Below, piece after piece: positions 10,465 to 21,065 of a stretch of DNA of 64,000 bases. Source of the stretch: Perognathus longimembris pacificus (taxonomy: Eukaryota > Chordata > Mammalia > Rodentia > Heteromyidae); contig NC_063171.1 in NCBI RefSeq assembly GCF_023159225.1, forward strand, positions 9,907,886 to 9,971,885, written 5' to 3'. Every line of letters starts with the position of its first letter. Positions within the stretch are counted from its first letter, which is position 1. A model generated the notes under the pieces. That model was given only the letters and a program-made list of their open reading frames with translations. It ran no database searches and was not told where the DNA came from. Made by a program: the position numbers and the translations under genes.

Positions 10465-10685
10465 TTTTTGTTTTTGTTTTTGTTTTTGTTTTTTGCCAGT
10501 CCTGGGCCTTGGACTCAGGGCCTGAGCACTGTCCCTGGCTTCTTTTTGCTCAAGGCTAGCACTCTGCCACTTGAGCCACAGTGCCACTTCTGGCCATTTT
10601 CTGTATATGTGGTGCTGGGGAATTGAACCCAGGGCTTTATGTATACGAGGCGAACACTCTTGCCACTAGGCCATATCCCCAGCCC
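10465..10685 (-). mobile_element. IDL-Geo SINE
   Basis: Read on minus: GGGCTGGGGATATGGCCTAGTGGCAAGAGTG, the ID-like tRNA-Ala-derived unit with A and B boxes; the linker ...CACCACATATACAGAAAATGG; the Geo unit ...GCTGTGGCTCAAGTGGCAG... to AGGACTGGC; and a (CAAAAA)n tail. A 10-bp duplication TCTGGCAAGG flanks it (10455-10464 and 10686-10695), showing L1-type retroposition. Confidence 0.92.
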
Positions 10686-10695
10686 TCTGGCAAGG

Positions 10696-12290
10696 ATTTG
10701 CTTAACCAGCAAAATGTTGGTAGTGGTAGTGTAGCTCAAGTGGTAGAACATGCACCTCTTGAGTAGAAAATTTCAAGCAAGTGTGAGTCCCTGAGTTCAA
10801 GCAGAGGGAGGAGAAAAGAAAAAGAAGTTGTACTTTGAACACCCTTTGTTGGACCAGATAATTACAAAGAGGGAAGGAGGAAGGGTGGAGGAAAACAGGA
10901 AGGAGGAATGAAGTTAATTAAGTCTATGTCTTAACAAGAGTTAGGGATGGGGAGCCTTTTTTCTTCCAAGGCCCATTTGGATATTTATAACATCCTTCAC
11001 TGGCCAAACAAAATTATCAGTATAGGCAGATGGCCAAGAACAGTTAACCTGAAGCACAGGAGAAGGATAGTGTGTCTTGTCGTGTACCAAATGATTTTTG
11101 GGGCTTTATACCACCAGATAGTCACACATTCCTCTCCCATAAGCCATGCACTGTATATTTCCCTAGCCTTACCCATGCCCTGTCAGGTGTCATTCAGGGA
11201 AACAAATATTTATAAACCTGTCTCCTGTCTAAATACCACAGGTAAATGATTACTCCAACTACTTTACTCCCACCTAGTCAGACTATCTTTACCCCTTCAC
11301 AATTCCCCGAATCTTATCATTGCTCACAAATTTCCCTGTTTTTTAGTTTCTCTGAATATTATCTCAATATTCTTGCTTTAACCTTCTCCTTCATCCCGTG
11401 TCTCTTTCCTTTGCCTCCATCTATTCCTAAGAAGTTGATGTGATTTGGATATGTTTGGAAAGAGCAACTGGGCATGCTCACTAGATTCAACCATGTTCCT
11501 CCATAAAAGGGCAGCCAAAGGGACTGTTTACAGCTAGTTACTGTTGCCAGGCAATATTAAGGAGGAAAATTCAGGCAGTAGCACATTTCACCATTTTCTA
11601 TTATTGTCAAACCTCACTAGAAAACACATACTTTGTGTCTGTGGATATTTGGGAAAGGAATGTCCATCACCATCAGGACTCAAAATCTTCTAATTTAAAC
11701 TAGGGATTTAGACTTGATCTCTCAAAACTATTAGAGATCTTAGAACTTAAGATTTTAATTATGTTTTCCTCTTGTGTAAGAAGAGCTTTATATTATATAA
11801 AAGGAGGTAAGGGTAAGCAAGAACATTGAAAGAAATGTTTTGTTTCTTTCAACATAAATGTCATGTGATTCTCAACCGTAGCTATTCAAAATCTATTTTC
11901 CTTATAAACTGTGTATTTTGTAATAAGAATTGTTAAACAAATTATGAAATGTAATAGTACATTTAGAACTTCTGAGTAGCAGATAAAAGACCTGTAGCCT
12001 GGCCAATGTAATGCAACTCTAGCCCAAACAAAGATCTAAAGTTGTTTATTTATTTCTAACTTCAGTAGTAGCTTTATCCTTGGAAAGAAAATGTAATTGC
12101 ATTTAATTTTGAAAGCAATAAACTATTCTCTACTTTTGCAAAATTATAGGAGAGTATGAATTCTAAGTTCTAAATCTGATGAAGATTTGCTTTTACCATC
12201 TTTTATAACAAATATTTAAATTTTCTTCTGTTTCTGTAAAGAACATAAAGAATATGATGTGTGACTTATGTCTCATGAAGTCTCCATTCC
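10696..12290. other. Intergenic, no clear feature
   Basis: A short tRNA-like SINE remnant is visible at 10725-10800 (GTAGCTCAAGTGGTAGAACATGC...GAGTTCAAG, a Geo-type half). The rest is AT-rich, without coding potential or a recognised repeat. Confidence 0.5.
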
Positions 12291-12399
12291 AGTTGCAGGG
12301 TTAAGATTCCCTCTTTGGCCTACAAGCATCATCCAGTCCAATTAGCAAAGCCTCTTGGCTGTACCTGCAAAGCCTTTCTGTAATCTGGTCACTCCTCTG

Positions 12400-12735
12400 T
12401 ATGTCTTCTGCCTTCAACCTGCTTGCAGCCAGGATTGGATGATCTTGGCCTTCCATTTTCTCAATGTGCATTCTTTCTCATCTGCCTGCTGCTCTCACCA
12501 GCCAGAGTGATCATTTCAAAAGCAAGTCATGTCACTTGTCAAATCTCTCAAGACTTTATGTCACTCAGAGTGAAAAATATCCTTAAAATGCCAATGCACT
12601 TCTTCAGGTCACCACTTCTGACCTCAGTGTGTGCAGATGCTCTGTCCTGGAATTTTTATGCATTTAATCATGCAGCTACTGTTCTGGTAGTCTCTCTGCC
12701 TCAAAGACTTTTCTCCCAGATACTAGTCTCTCTGT
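12400..12735 (+). mobile_element. L2-type LINE 3' fragment, left part
   Basis: AGAGTGATCATTTCAAAAGCAAGTCATGTCACTTGTCAAATCTCTCAAGACTTTATGTCACTCAGAGTGAAAAATATCC is a diverged copy of the mammalian L2 3' region. It is followed by the GACCTCAGTGTGTGCAGATGCTCTGTCCTGGAAT-type block. It is interrupted on the right by a MaLR-like fragment and resumes near 13080. The open frame at 12423-12863 runs through both repeats and is not a gene. Confidence 0.55.
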
Positions 12736-13078
12736 ATCAGTTTCTTTTGTTTAGTTATGACCAAATACCCAAAGGACTTATTCTAGTTCACAGTTTCAAG
12801 GGCTTCGGTCCATGGTCACTTGGCTCTGTGTTCCTGGGCCCACTGAGAGGCAGAATGCCATGACAATGGAAGCCCGTGGATACATAGCACATTGAAATTA
12901 GAGTGCAAAATGAAGACTGGGAACCAGGTATAACCTTCAAGCACCTATTTCCTGCAGTTAGGCCCTACCTCCTAAACTTCCCACAACCTCCCAAAATGCT
13001 ACCACCTGATGAGGACCAAGTATCCAACACATCAGTCTATAGGAAAATTTTCTATTCAAGCCATATCACACTCTTTTA
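12736..13078 (-). mobile_element. MaLR-type LTR fragment inserted in L2
   Basis: On + it starts TATCAGTTTCTTTTGTTTAGTTATGACCAAATACCCAAAGG, then GGTCCATGGTCACTTGGCTC, GAGGCAGAATGCCATG, TTAGGCCCTACCTCCTAAA and CCACAACCTCCCAAAATGC. These blocks are in antisense order for the mammalian MaLR (MST/MLT-like) LTRs. The same family recurs near 14560, 23565 and 61640. The subfamily cannot be set by eye. Confidence 0.5.
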
Positions 13079-13225
13079 ACATAAATGATGTCCTCTGAGT
13101 AAGGCCTCCTTATGGATTTTTCATAAAATGATATCTCCTCCCTGAACTCCTTTTTCTTCTTCCTTACACTGATTTACTTTATTTCACATTATTTGTTCCT
13201 TCTAAAAATAACATGAGTGAGACTA
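13079..13225 (+). mobile_element. L2-type LINE 3' fragment, right part
   Basis: CCTCTGAGTAAGGCCTCCTTATGG...CTTACACTGATTTACTTTATTTCACATTATTTG resembles the L2 3' terminal block and continues the L2 fragment that ends at about 12735. The two halves are collinear, which points to a later insertion between them. Confidence 0.5.
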
Positions 13226-13548
13226 TATATCAAATGCTTAATGGTGGCCTTCCGGATCACTAACAGACTGGGTGATCCCTGTGTTCAGAATTGTGTTCAT
13301 GAACTCACCCAATTGGTGTGACCCCAGGGTAGACTGAGGTTGCTGAGTCAGTCAGCAACCTTGACCAAAACTGAGCTGGCATCCAGTTCCATGGTGGATG
13401 GAAACAATCTTCTTTTCACACGTCTTTCCTGCACATCAAAAATTGAAGGAAGAAGTCTTTCTCCATCACACCCACTTCACAGAGGAATTCTCTGAGGGCC
13501 AATAAATGGTAATGTGGAGAAGGCATCTTGATTTTCTAGGAGAAAGCT

Positions 13549-13597
13549 GCTTTATTATTATTATTATTATTATTACTAATAATAATAATAATTTGAG
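13549..13597. repeat. (ATT)n/(AAT)n microsatellite, part of the SINE target duplication
   Basis: TTATTATTATT... switches to AATAATAAT before a SINE. The AATAATAATAATTTGAG end is repeated after the SINE, so part of the array is target-site duplication. Confidence 0.85.
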
Positions 13598-13801
13598 GGC
13601 TGGGGATATAGCCTAGTGGCAAGAGTGCCTGCCTCGGATACACGAGGCCCTAGGCCCTAGATTCCCCAGCACCACATATACAGAAAACGGCCAGAAGCGG
13701 AGCTGTGGCTCAAGTGGCAGAGTGCTAGCCTTGAGCGGGAAGAAGCCAGGGACAGTGCTCAGGCCCTGAGTCCAAGGCCCAGGACTGGCAAAAAAAAAAA
13801 A
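13598..13801 (+). mobile_element. IDL-Geo SINE
   Basis: A full-length dimer GGCTGGGGATATAGCCTAGTGGCAAGAGTGCC...CCCAGGACTGGC with a poly-A tail, flanked by AATAATAATAATTTGAG on both sides. The left unit carries a small duplication (GAGGCCCTAGGCCCTAG). The overlapping minus frame at 13725-13940 is an artefact of the SINE. Confidence 0.92.
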
Positions 13802-13828
13802 AAATAATAATAATAATAATAATTTGAG

Positions 13829-14557
13829 TCGTTTTATTATGTGAAAAAATCATGACAAAGGGAAAGTACAAAGATGAGAGCCATGCTGAAGGGTGTCTGC
13901 TCTTCACCTTCCTACATTGGCATTTTACAGGATAATTCATTTAAAACATCTACAGAGGGGAGGAAAGAAAGGGGTTTAAGGATTACAACTGACAGCTCTT
14001 TAAGGAATGCCTTTTTTGTAATCAGTTCACTTTACAGCACAATTGATCATTATTGAATTCTCCACTTTTACAATCCTTTTGCTATTTTGTGGACATTTTA
14101 CTGCTAATTAAAATATTCACATCGATGTCAGACAGCTGGCAATGAAAAGAGATAAAAACTAATATCTGTCCTTAACAGAAACTTATTTGTCTCTTTTCTA
14201 TTGAGACATTGAAATTCTGATTTAGAGTACTTTCAAAATTATCCATTTCTTAAGATGTTGTGCACTGTTCAATGAACTAGCAAACTAATTGAACATATAT
14301 CAAGAATTAGAGTCTGAATAATGTTCAGCATAGAAAACCAAAAGTTCTGAGATGTATGCCTTTCTCTTTGCATGAGAAAAAAACACCAGAAAAGGTATCA
14401 AATGTTTTAAAATTTATTCTGCTCCTTACAGTTCATTGGCTTACTTATAGAGCTAGTGGCTTCACCATTCTAAATTTCAGTTCCTTAACTATAAAACACA
14501 ATTCATGTTTTCAGCCTTGTTTTGTTCTGTTAGGAAAACAAGTTCATTCCAAGGTGT
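13829..14557. other. Intergenic, no feature recognised
   Basis: AT-rich single-copy sequence between repeats. Frames of 60-72 codons occur by chance and have no recognisable domains. Confidence 0.5.
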
Positions 14558-14945
14558 GTCAGTTAGCTTTCTAGCAGTATAAAAAACACCTGAGATAATC
14601 AATATATAAAGAGAAAAGATTTATTTTTGGGCACAATTCTGGAGGTGCTGATCCATAATTAGTTGTTAGGTTGCTTTTTGGCCTCTGATGGAACAGTACA
14701 TCATCATAGAAGTCACGTAGCAATAGCAAACCCACTCACTTCATGACCAAAGAATGAAAACAGAAAAGCTAAAAGAAGGGGCTGGGTCTCAATAGCCCTT
14801 TCAAGAGCATGTTTCCAGTGACCTAAAGATTTTTCTCTAGGCTGCACCTGGTAAAGGGTCCATCACCTCCCAATAATGCCACATTGGGACTATTTATTGC
14901 ATGTATCTTTGGGGAACAAGTTCCAAACTGTAGCATAAGGCAAAT
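14558..14945 (-). mobile_element. MaLR-type LTR fragment
   Basis: On +: GTCAGTTAGCTTTCTAGCAGTATAAAAAACACCTGAGA, AAAGATTTATTTTTGGGC, GGAACAGTACATCATC, GGGGCTGGG..., AGCATGTTTCCAGTGACC and CATCACCTCCCAATAATGCCA. These are successive antisense blocks of a mammalian MaLR LTR. It is the most complete copy of this family in the window. Confidence 0.55.
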
Positions 14946-15640
14946 CAAGTATTTGTAAAGACACTCTGGTAGCAGCATTTGGAAAGACATTCTGGTCATA
15001 TCAGCAAAAGTAGTGGCCTGGAGCTGCCCATCATTTCTGTAGGAAAAGTCCTTAAAGTTACAATATCTATAGCTAACATGGAGTGTGTTGGGTCCCATAT
15101 AGTGACGGTGAGGTACTGTCCAAAGAAATAAATTAGAGGTAGTGCCACTTCAGGAGAGCTAAAAATGGCAACAACAGCCCACCCTCTGCCCTTAGGGATC
15201 CCATCAGACAGCAGGCAGGAACAAAGGTCCAACATCTAGATGATGGAGTCAGTGAGGTCATGATTCCCACAGATGGGAAAGCATCAACTCTTCTCCTCTG
15301 AGATTTTCAATTCCTAGCCAAGAAGGCCAGCTCACAGATTACACATGACAGAACACAATGTTAGAATGATAAAATAATAGAAAATAAGTTAATCCTCAAA
15401 TTATAAATTACAAGAACTGGACTTTTTGGACTTCACTTCCTTGGGATCACACACTTAACAGACTTGCAGCCAGAATGTAACTCCTGGTTTTTAGATCTAA
15501 ATTGGTGTTTCCCTATTATGTAGAATTACCTACAGGAGGCTATTGAAACCAGAAAAAGTGAGATATGGTTAAAAAAAAGTGCATGCTGCAACTGAGCCAG
15601 ATTAAAGATGAAATTCTCGGGATTTTACAAAGTATCATAG
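14946..15640. other. Intergenic, no feature recognised
   Basis: No repeat family or exon recognised. The minus frames at 14823-15235 have no domain and partly read through the neighbouring LTR fragment. Confidence 0.45.
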
Positions 15641-15644
15641 GCAC

Positions 15645-15760
15645 TCTAGTTTGGATCTTTAATATCACTCACAGGTACATGTGTAAATGGCTTGCTTCCC
15701 AGATTGACACTTTCAGAGGGTAATGGAAGCATTAAGAAGTAGGGCCTACACATGTAGCAT
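15645..15760 (+). mobile_element. MaLR-like LTR, left half split by L1
   Basis: GGATCTTTAATATCACTCACAGG...GGCTTGCTTCCCAGATTGACACTTTCAGAGGGTAATGGAAGCATTAAGAAGTAGGGCCT resembles the head of a MaLR/MLT-type LTR. It breaks off where L1 sequence begins and resumes at about 16275 with GGTAGGCCCTAGTGGGAGGTC. Confidence 0.4.
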
Positions 15761-15761
15761 A

Positions 15762-16262
15762 ATCCTAGCAGAAGATCACAATAGCTCAATAGCTATGTCC
15801 ATATGAACACATAAGATGAACTCCCAAGTTATGGAAACAAGTGGTTTATCATGGTCGCTGTTATTTTCAACATACCATGTGAAATTATGCCTTTTTCTTT
15901 TGTCTTTCTTCCCCATGTTTTTGCCCCTGATGTCACTATAACTGATTTTGGTATCTTGGATAGTGTATATAAGTGTATTGGAACTAGGAAAGGGAAGGGA
16001 AGGGGAATATCAAAATGCAGAGACAAAGGATAAACAAAACCAATGCAACAGCAAAACTTTCAGAACTATATGGTGTAAACCACCTGTACAATTCATGGGG
16101 GGAGGGAAATGGGGAGGGGAGAAGGCAGGGCTGGGGGGGAATGAGGGAAAAGGTAACAAGTTCTATAGGAAATGTATGCACTGCCTTACATATGAAACTG
16201 TACCCCCTCTGTACATCACTTTGACAATAAAGAAATAAATTTCAAATAAAAAATTTAACTAA
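15762..16262 (+). mobile_element. 5'-truncated L1, 3' UTR
   Basis: Carries AGCAGAAGATCACAATAG...GATGAAC, GAACTAGGAAAGGGAAGG, AGAGACAAAGGATAAACAAAA, GTAAACCACCTGTACAATTCATGGGGGGAGGG, GGTAACAAGTTCTATAGGAAATGTATGCACTGCC and the CTTTGACAATAAAG terminus with an A-rich tail. The imperfect duplication AGTAGGGCCTA / GGTAGGCCCTA flanks it. Confidence 0.75.
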
Positions 16263-16271
16263 ATAAAAAAA

Positions 16272-16455
16272 AAGAGGTAGGCCCTAGTGGGAGGTCTTCT
16301 GGTCACAGGGTGTGTACACTTAAAGGGCTGAGACTCCAGACCCCTTCTCTTGCTCTTTGTATATCCTGACCATGATGTGAAAGTTTAACTTCTACATGTG
16401 CTCCTGCCTTGGTGTGTGAACCCTCCCCCCCTCACTTGAACAATTAAAGGCAAAT
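16272..16455 (+). mobile_element. MaLR-like LTR, right half
   Basis: GGTAGGCCCTAGTGGGAGGTCTTCTGGTCACAGG...CTCTTGCTCTTTGTATATCCTGACCATGATGTGAAAG...TGCTCCTGCCTTGGTGTGTG...GAACAATTAAAGG continues the fragment that ends at about 15760. Confidence 0.4.
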
Positions 16456-16915
16456 GTGGAACACTGAACACACAGGTTTTACCAACCACAATTAGGGTAA
16501 ACAAGCCTCAGTTCCTCTTTCAATATGATCTCTCAACTGGCAAATGAGGACTATATTAAAGCACTATATTGATCAATAAAGCATTTCACACATCAGTTTA
16601 TGTTCACTTTGTAAACATGAAGGGAACATGAGAGTTTGAGTCAGTTTATTGGACTTAACACAGACTGAAAGTCTGACAAAAAGAAAGCTGATTAACTTAA
16701 CAGAACACACAGCAATGGGTATTTCAAGGAAAACATTCAAGGTTTTGCCTTCAAAATTTCCATTTTCTAATGAGGCCTGGGCAAAGAGAATCAAGTAAGG
16801 GAGTAGTCCAACCATCAGACAGAAATGGTACAAGGCTACAAGGGTTGGGTAATGTTCAGGATCATCATGTGGGAATCCATGGAGATGTGGGATGAACCAA
16901 GTGAGATGAAGGTTA
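16456..16915. other. Intergenic, no feature recognised
   Basis: Single-copy-looking sequence. The minus frame at 16573-16833 has no recognisable domain. Confidence 0.45.
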
Positions 16916-16939
16916 GTAAAGATAAATATTAGGTCTCGT

Positions 16940-17395
16940 GCTTAGATTTGTATAATAGTGTCTATGTCCCCTCATAATTCACATATTAACATTGTCCTTG
17001 AAAGAAATGATATTATGAGATTAGACCTTTGAAAATAATTAGTTCGTGAGGACAATGATCTTACAGATGTAATAAATTAAGCTGGATATGATGTAATCCT
17101 AACACATAGGAGGCTAAGGCAGGAGAATAATGAGTTTGAGTCCAGCGTGGGCCATAAAAGAAAACCCTATCTCAGTTAAAGAAAAGACACCTAGAAAATT
17201 AGTTCACCCTTTCTGCCATATGAACTTAGAGTGAGAAGCCCACCATCTATAAAACACTGAACCTATTCAGTCTGCCAACACCTTGGTTTTAGACGTCCAA
17301 GCCTCCCAAACTGTGAGAAACAAATATTTGTTATTTATAAGTTGCCCGGGTTGAATATTCTTGTTATAGCTGCCAGATTGATCTAAGACAATGGA
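16940..17395 (+). mobile_element. MaLR/MLT-type LTR with B1 insertion
   Basis: GTGTCTATGTCCCCTCATAATTCACATATTAACATTG...GGACAATGATCTTACAG is followed, after a B1-like SINE (about 17080-17190), by TTCACCCTTTCTGCCATATGAAC...GAGAAGCCCACCATCTAT...TCTGCCAACACCTTGGTTTTAGACGTCCAAGCCTCCCAAACTGTGAGAAACAAATATTTG...GTTATAGCTGCCAGATTGATCTAAGACA. This is the order of a MaLR-class LTR ending in CTAAGACA. Confidence 0.6.
17082..17190 (+). mobile_element. B1-like SINE monomer
   Basis: GCTGGATATGATGTAATCCTAACACATAGGAGGCTAAGGCAGGAGAATAATGAGTTTGAGTCCAGCGTGGGC...CCCTATCTCAGTTAAAGAAAAG is a clear B1 copy inside the LTR fragment. Confidence 0.7.
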
Positions 17396-17945
17396 AAAGG
17401 TTTGGCTTAGCCCAAAATGCAAAATGGACAAAATAAGATTACTCATAGGTTAAAATGAAAAGATGCTTCATTTTTACTAGTTTTTTTAGTTGAAAGTAAA
17501 CTTGTTATTACTCAAAAAGTACATGTCTGTTCCCCACAGAGATAATGTAATATCAAATTGTATAAAATGATAGTGATGGGGAAATACAAAGCCAATAAAT
17601 GTCCTAGCATAGCACTATTCTGTGAAGAAACATTTAGAATGTTCTGAATGTTAAGTGTGAAAGACATGTTTTTTAGAAGGAATCCTTCATTTATATTCTG
17701 CTTCCACCTCTCTGCGGTTTACTGTCTTCACCACTTACTACTTGCATTGTCCACAGATGCCTAGGCCAGTCCAAGCATAAAGCAGGAGCAATGTGAGTAT
17801 TTCCTGCAGGAAGCACTCCATGAACCTAGACAGTGGTAATAGGTAATAAGAATGTGAATGTCTCATATGTCACTCTGGTAAGTGGAAGAAAAAGAGATAC
17901 TTGGTCAGTGAGAAAAAAATACTTTAAATAATAATCTTAAAACAC
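17396..17945. other. Intergenic, no feature recognised
   Basis: AT-rich single-copy-looking sequence without frames or repeats that I can support. Confidence 0.45.
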
Positions 17946-17949
17946 TCAC

Positions 17950-18190
17950 AGAACTGGATGCTGGTGGCTCACACTTGGGATTCTAGCTACTTAAGAGACT
18001 AAGATCTGAGGATGATGCTTCAAAGCCAGTCTGGGCAGGAAAGTCCATGAAACTCTTATCTCCAACTAACCACCAAAAAGCCAGAGTGGAGCTGTGGATC
18101 AAGTGGTAGGCACTAGCTTTGAGCAGAAACAAACAAACAAACTTATGGACAGCATCAGGCCCTGAATTCAACCTTCAGGACTAGCAAATA
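17950..18190 (+). mobile_element. B1-like/Geo composite SINE
   Basis: GAACTGGATGCTGGTGGCTCACACTTGGGATTCTAGCTACTTAAGAGAC, then TTATCTCCAACTAACCACC, then GGAGCTGTGGATCAAGTGGTAGGCACTAGCTTTGAGC...GGCCCTGAATTCAACC. The CAAACAAACAAAC run lies within the right unit. Confidence 0.75.
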
Positions 18191-18534
18191 ACCACTAAAT
18201 AACTCCAGTATAATCTTTGAAGTCCTAGAGAATCAATTTAAATTCAGGGACAGAGATTTCTGTTCAATACAAAGAATTTTTAAAACAACAACAACAAAAA
18301 CTTATTATGGCTGTTGAAAATGGTGGTAATTCAATGGCTAAGAGACCCTGAGAAATTATTATAAGCAAAAGGACAAAATATTGAAGGAACTTAATGTTTG
18401 CATAAACTGAATAAATTGGAATGTTTGCATAAACTACTCAATATACTTCTATGATTTATAGAAAATACTTAGAAATGTGTTCCTAAATTAGTTAATTATG
18501 GGTATCAATTTTGAGTAGTTATCAGAAGTCACCA

Positions 18535-18740
18535 ATAGGGATGGAAGGTGGCTTGGTGGTAGAGTGCTTGCCTAGCATGCATGAAGCCCTGGGTTTGATT
18601 CTTCAGTACCACATAAACAGCAAAAGCTGGAAGTGGTGCTGGGCTCAAGTGGTAGAGTACTAGCCTTGAGCAAATGGAGCTCAGGGACAGTGCTCAAGCC
18701 CTGAGTTCAAGCCCCAGGACTGGCAAAAAAAAAAAAAAAT
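18535..18740 (+). mobile_element. IDL-Geo-like SINE, intermediate variant
   Basis: The left unit is closer to a classical ID element (GGTAGAGTGCTTGCCTAGCATGCATGAAGCCCTGGGTTTGATTC). The right unit reads TGGGCTCAAGTGGTAGAGTACTAGCCTTGAGCAAATGGAGCTCAGGGACAG, which shares GAGCTCAGGGACAG with the B1-like composite SINE, unlike the AAGAAGCCAGGGACAG of typical IDL-Geo copies. An 11-bp duplication AGAAGTCACCA flanks it (18524-18534 and 18741-18751). Confidence 0.85.
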
Positions 18741-18751
18741 AGAAGTCACCA

Positions 18752-19685
18752 CTAACACATAGAGTTGTGACAGATTGAATCACTTTAGAGCAATATATAG
18801 CAAAAATCTCAGCAATCTGAATTAAATTATTCCTATATTAACAAATACTTTCAGACTTTAATCTATTTAACATAGTGTATTTTTTTTTCAAATTCTTAAA
18901 CTCTCAGAGCAGATTCTGAGAATTTATTTTTAGCTTATAAATAATTCTTCAACATATGAAATCAATATTATATACATTTAACTAACAAGGACCAATAGAT
19001 GTGTAGATATTTGGGGGGAAAAAACTTTTTGAAGTTTTCTTAAGGTCCTCAGACTAACCTGCAGCTATCTGTGAGCCATCTAGCCTCAGCAGTAGGCCAA
19101 AGCCATGAAGCCATTGTCCTTTTGAGCTGCTAAACAAAGGTCACTGAACTCCCCAAACACCTTAGTCCTTGCATTCAACATCTATCTATTCCTTGACTAG
19201 CAAAACAGTTTTTGCTTTGCTTTTTGTTCAGTTAAATGGGTTGCTGCATATTGAAAAAGCAATGAACACATTAGAGAGGTCAGTGTAAGGAATGTCATCA
19301 GTGATTAGACTAACTAGACATTCCAGGAATTTACATGTGATACATAGGAGATGATATTCTCCTGGGTAAGGGAGGTTACATTCCAGGTTATAAAATTCAT
19401 GCTGACTTGAACCTGGCCCTTCTTCCATTGTGTAGGCCATTACACAATGTTAATGCTAGGAAATGTTTCAGGAGAAGAGAGCCAAGTGTATCTAATGAGT
19501 CATTGCAAGTAAAAAATGACCCTAGAAGCTGGCCCTAAGAGTTCCTGCTCATTCCCAAAGCACTTTCTCCAAAAATAGCAGCATGTTCATTAAACTGCTA
19601 CGTTATTCCTTATGAGTTTTCTGAATGAACAGAGCCCAAGCAGATGGAGGGTCATTCAGCTAGCTCTAGGGATTTAAATACCAAC
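18752..19685. other. Intergenic, no feature recognised
   Basis: No exon or recognisable repeat. The minus frame at 19228-19440 has no domain signature. Confidence 0.45.
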
Positions 19686-19689
19686 AATG

Positions 19690-19885
19690 CACTGGTGTGA
19701 TGTCACTTGCCTATCAACCCAAGTATTGTGTTAGGAAGATTGGGATCCCTGATGCCTTGAGCAAAAGTCTGAAAAAAAATGTAGGGGAAGAAGGACTAGA
19801 GCTGTAGCTAAAGTGGTAGAGCAATTGCTAGTAAATCCAGAGCTCTAAATTTAAATTTCCAGTACTACCAAAAACAAGAAAAAAT
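19690..19885 (+). mobile_element. Degraded composite SINE
   Basis: Weak B1-like start (TGGTGTGATGTCACTTGCCTATCAACCC) and a tRNA-like right unit (GAGCTGTAGCTAAAGTGGTAGAGCAATTGCTAG...GAGCTCTAAATTTAAATTTCCAGTACTACC) with an A-rich tail. Confidence 0.45.
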
Positions 19886-20924
19886 ATTATCAACTCAATA
19901 ATGACAAGACGAAAAAACATTTGATCTACTCAGTGGACTGGGACACCACTGTGTACAGATAAGCCAGACTGTCGACTCAGACAATCCTCAAGTCTTAACA
20001 ACAAAAGATGCTTATATTTTGCTCAAGAGAATCTCTGATAAATTAATTAAATGTAAAGTATATAAGATGCATTGCAGATTACACTGAAAACAAAGCAAAT
20101 ATAATCCATCCACTATTTCATAGCCTTAGAGTAACTGTGGGCAATGGGAAGGGTGGGTCTGCCTGTGCTTACAAAGCCTCAGAGAGAACAGGCTCATCTC
20201 TAATGAGCATCCTTGAGCCTGCTTCATTTGTAAAAGGGAGGTGGCCCAGAAATGCTGTCCACAATGAAGCTGGTAATGCCAGCTTGCAACATAGACTTCT
20301 GTCACAATCAATCTCTCCTGACAAAAGACCTATGAGATAGTGAGGTAAGATAGCCTCTCTCCTAGCAAAGCAAAAGTTATTAAGAAACATGAGATAGCTT
20401 TTGGGAAAGGTATTAAAATCAAGTGCTAGGTATAGGGAAAACCATGCACTTTGGTATAATAGCAAAGCAAATGTATGACCCATGAGGCTCTGGAGCCTCT
20501 TTGGCCAGGGAAAGCAGATTCCACTTTGCTAATCTCAGAATGCAGGCTTTTTTTTTTTTTTTCTTCTCCACAGGGTGCAAGATTAAGTGTAGAAAAGTAA
20601 GTTAGATCAGGCTTCAGGGCTTCAGTTCTCATCAGGTGAGAGTTATCTGGCCCTAATCTTACTGGCCTCCTAGTGTCCTCCTTTGAAATAAGTGAAGATA
20701 ATAAAACCTAAGAACTACCATGGCATTGAACATGGGAATGCCTTTAATTGTCTGCTATTAAACTCTGTAGAGGTTAGTTCCTTTCTTTTCCAATTTTGTT
20801 GATTAGCAGTACCTGAAAGTAAGTGTTGATCACTAAAATAACTAAAAAAAAAAGAGTACTAGAGAACATAGTAAAATAGAAATGGCAAACATCAATTAGT
20901 ACTACCCTCAAAGGCTATTTAGTT
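19886..20924. other. Intergenic, no feature recognised
   Basis: Single-copy-looking sequence. Frames on both strands around 20126-20632 overlap each other and show no domain. A T-run at 20547 and an A-run at 20844 are simple homopolymers. Confidence 0.4.
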
Positions 20925-20927
20925 ACC

Positions 20928-21065
20928 AAATATGGTGACACATGCCTTTAATACCAGCACTTAAGAGCAGAGTAGTAGGATTGTGAGCTAGAGGCTAGCT
21001 TAGGCCTATGCAGTAAGACCTTGATGATTTTTTTGTTGTTTGTTTTAGTTTTAGTTTTTAAAAGG
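20928..21065 (+). mobile_element. B1-like SINE monomer
   Basis: AAATATGGTGACACATGCCTTTAATACCAGCACTTAAGAGCAGAGTAGTAGGATTGTGAGCTAGAGGCTAGCTTAGGCC is a diverged B1, ending in a G/T-rich tail. Confidence 0.6.

Noticed and set aside
10725..10800. Possible tRNA gene from A/B-box-like motifs
   Set aside because: No cloverleaf; it matches the Geo-type SINE half seen elsewhere in the window.
12423..12863. 146-codon + frame
   Set aside because: It runs through an L2 relic into a MaLR LTR fragment; no conserved protein motif.
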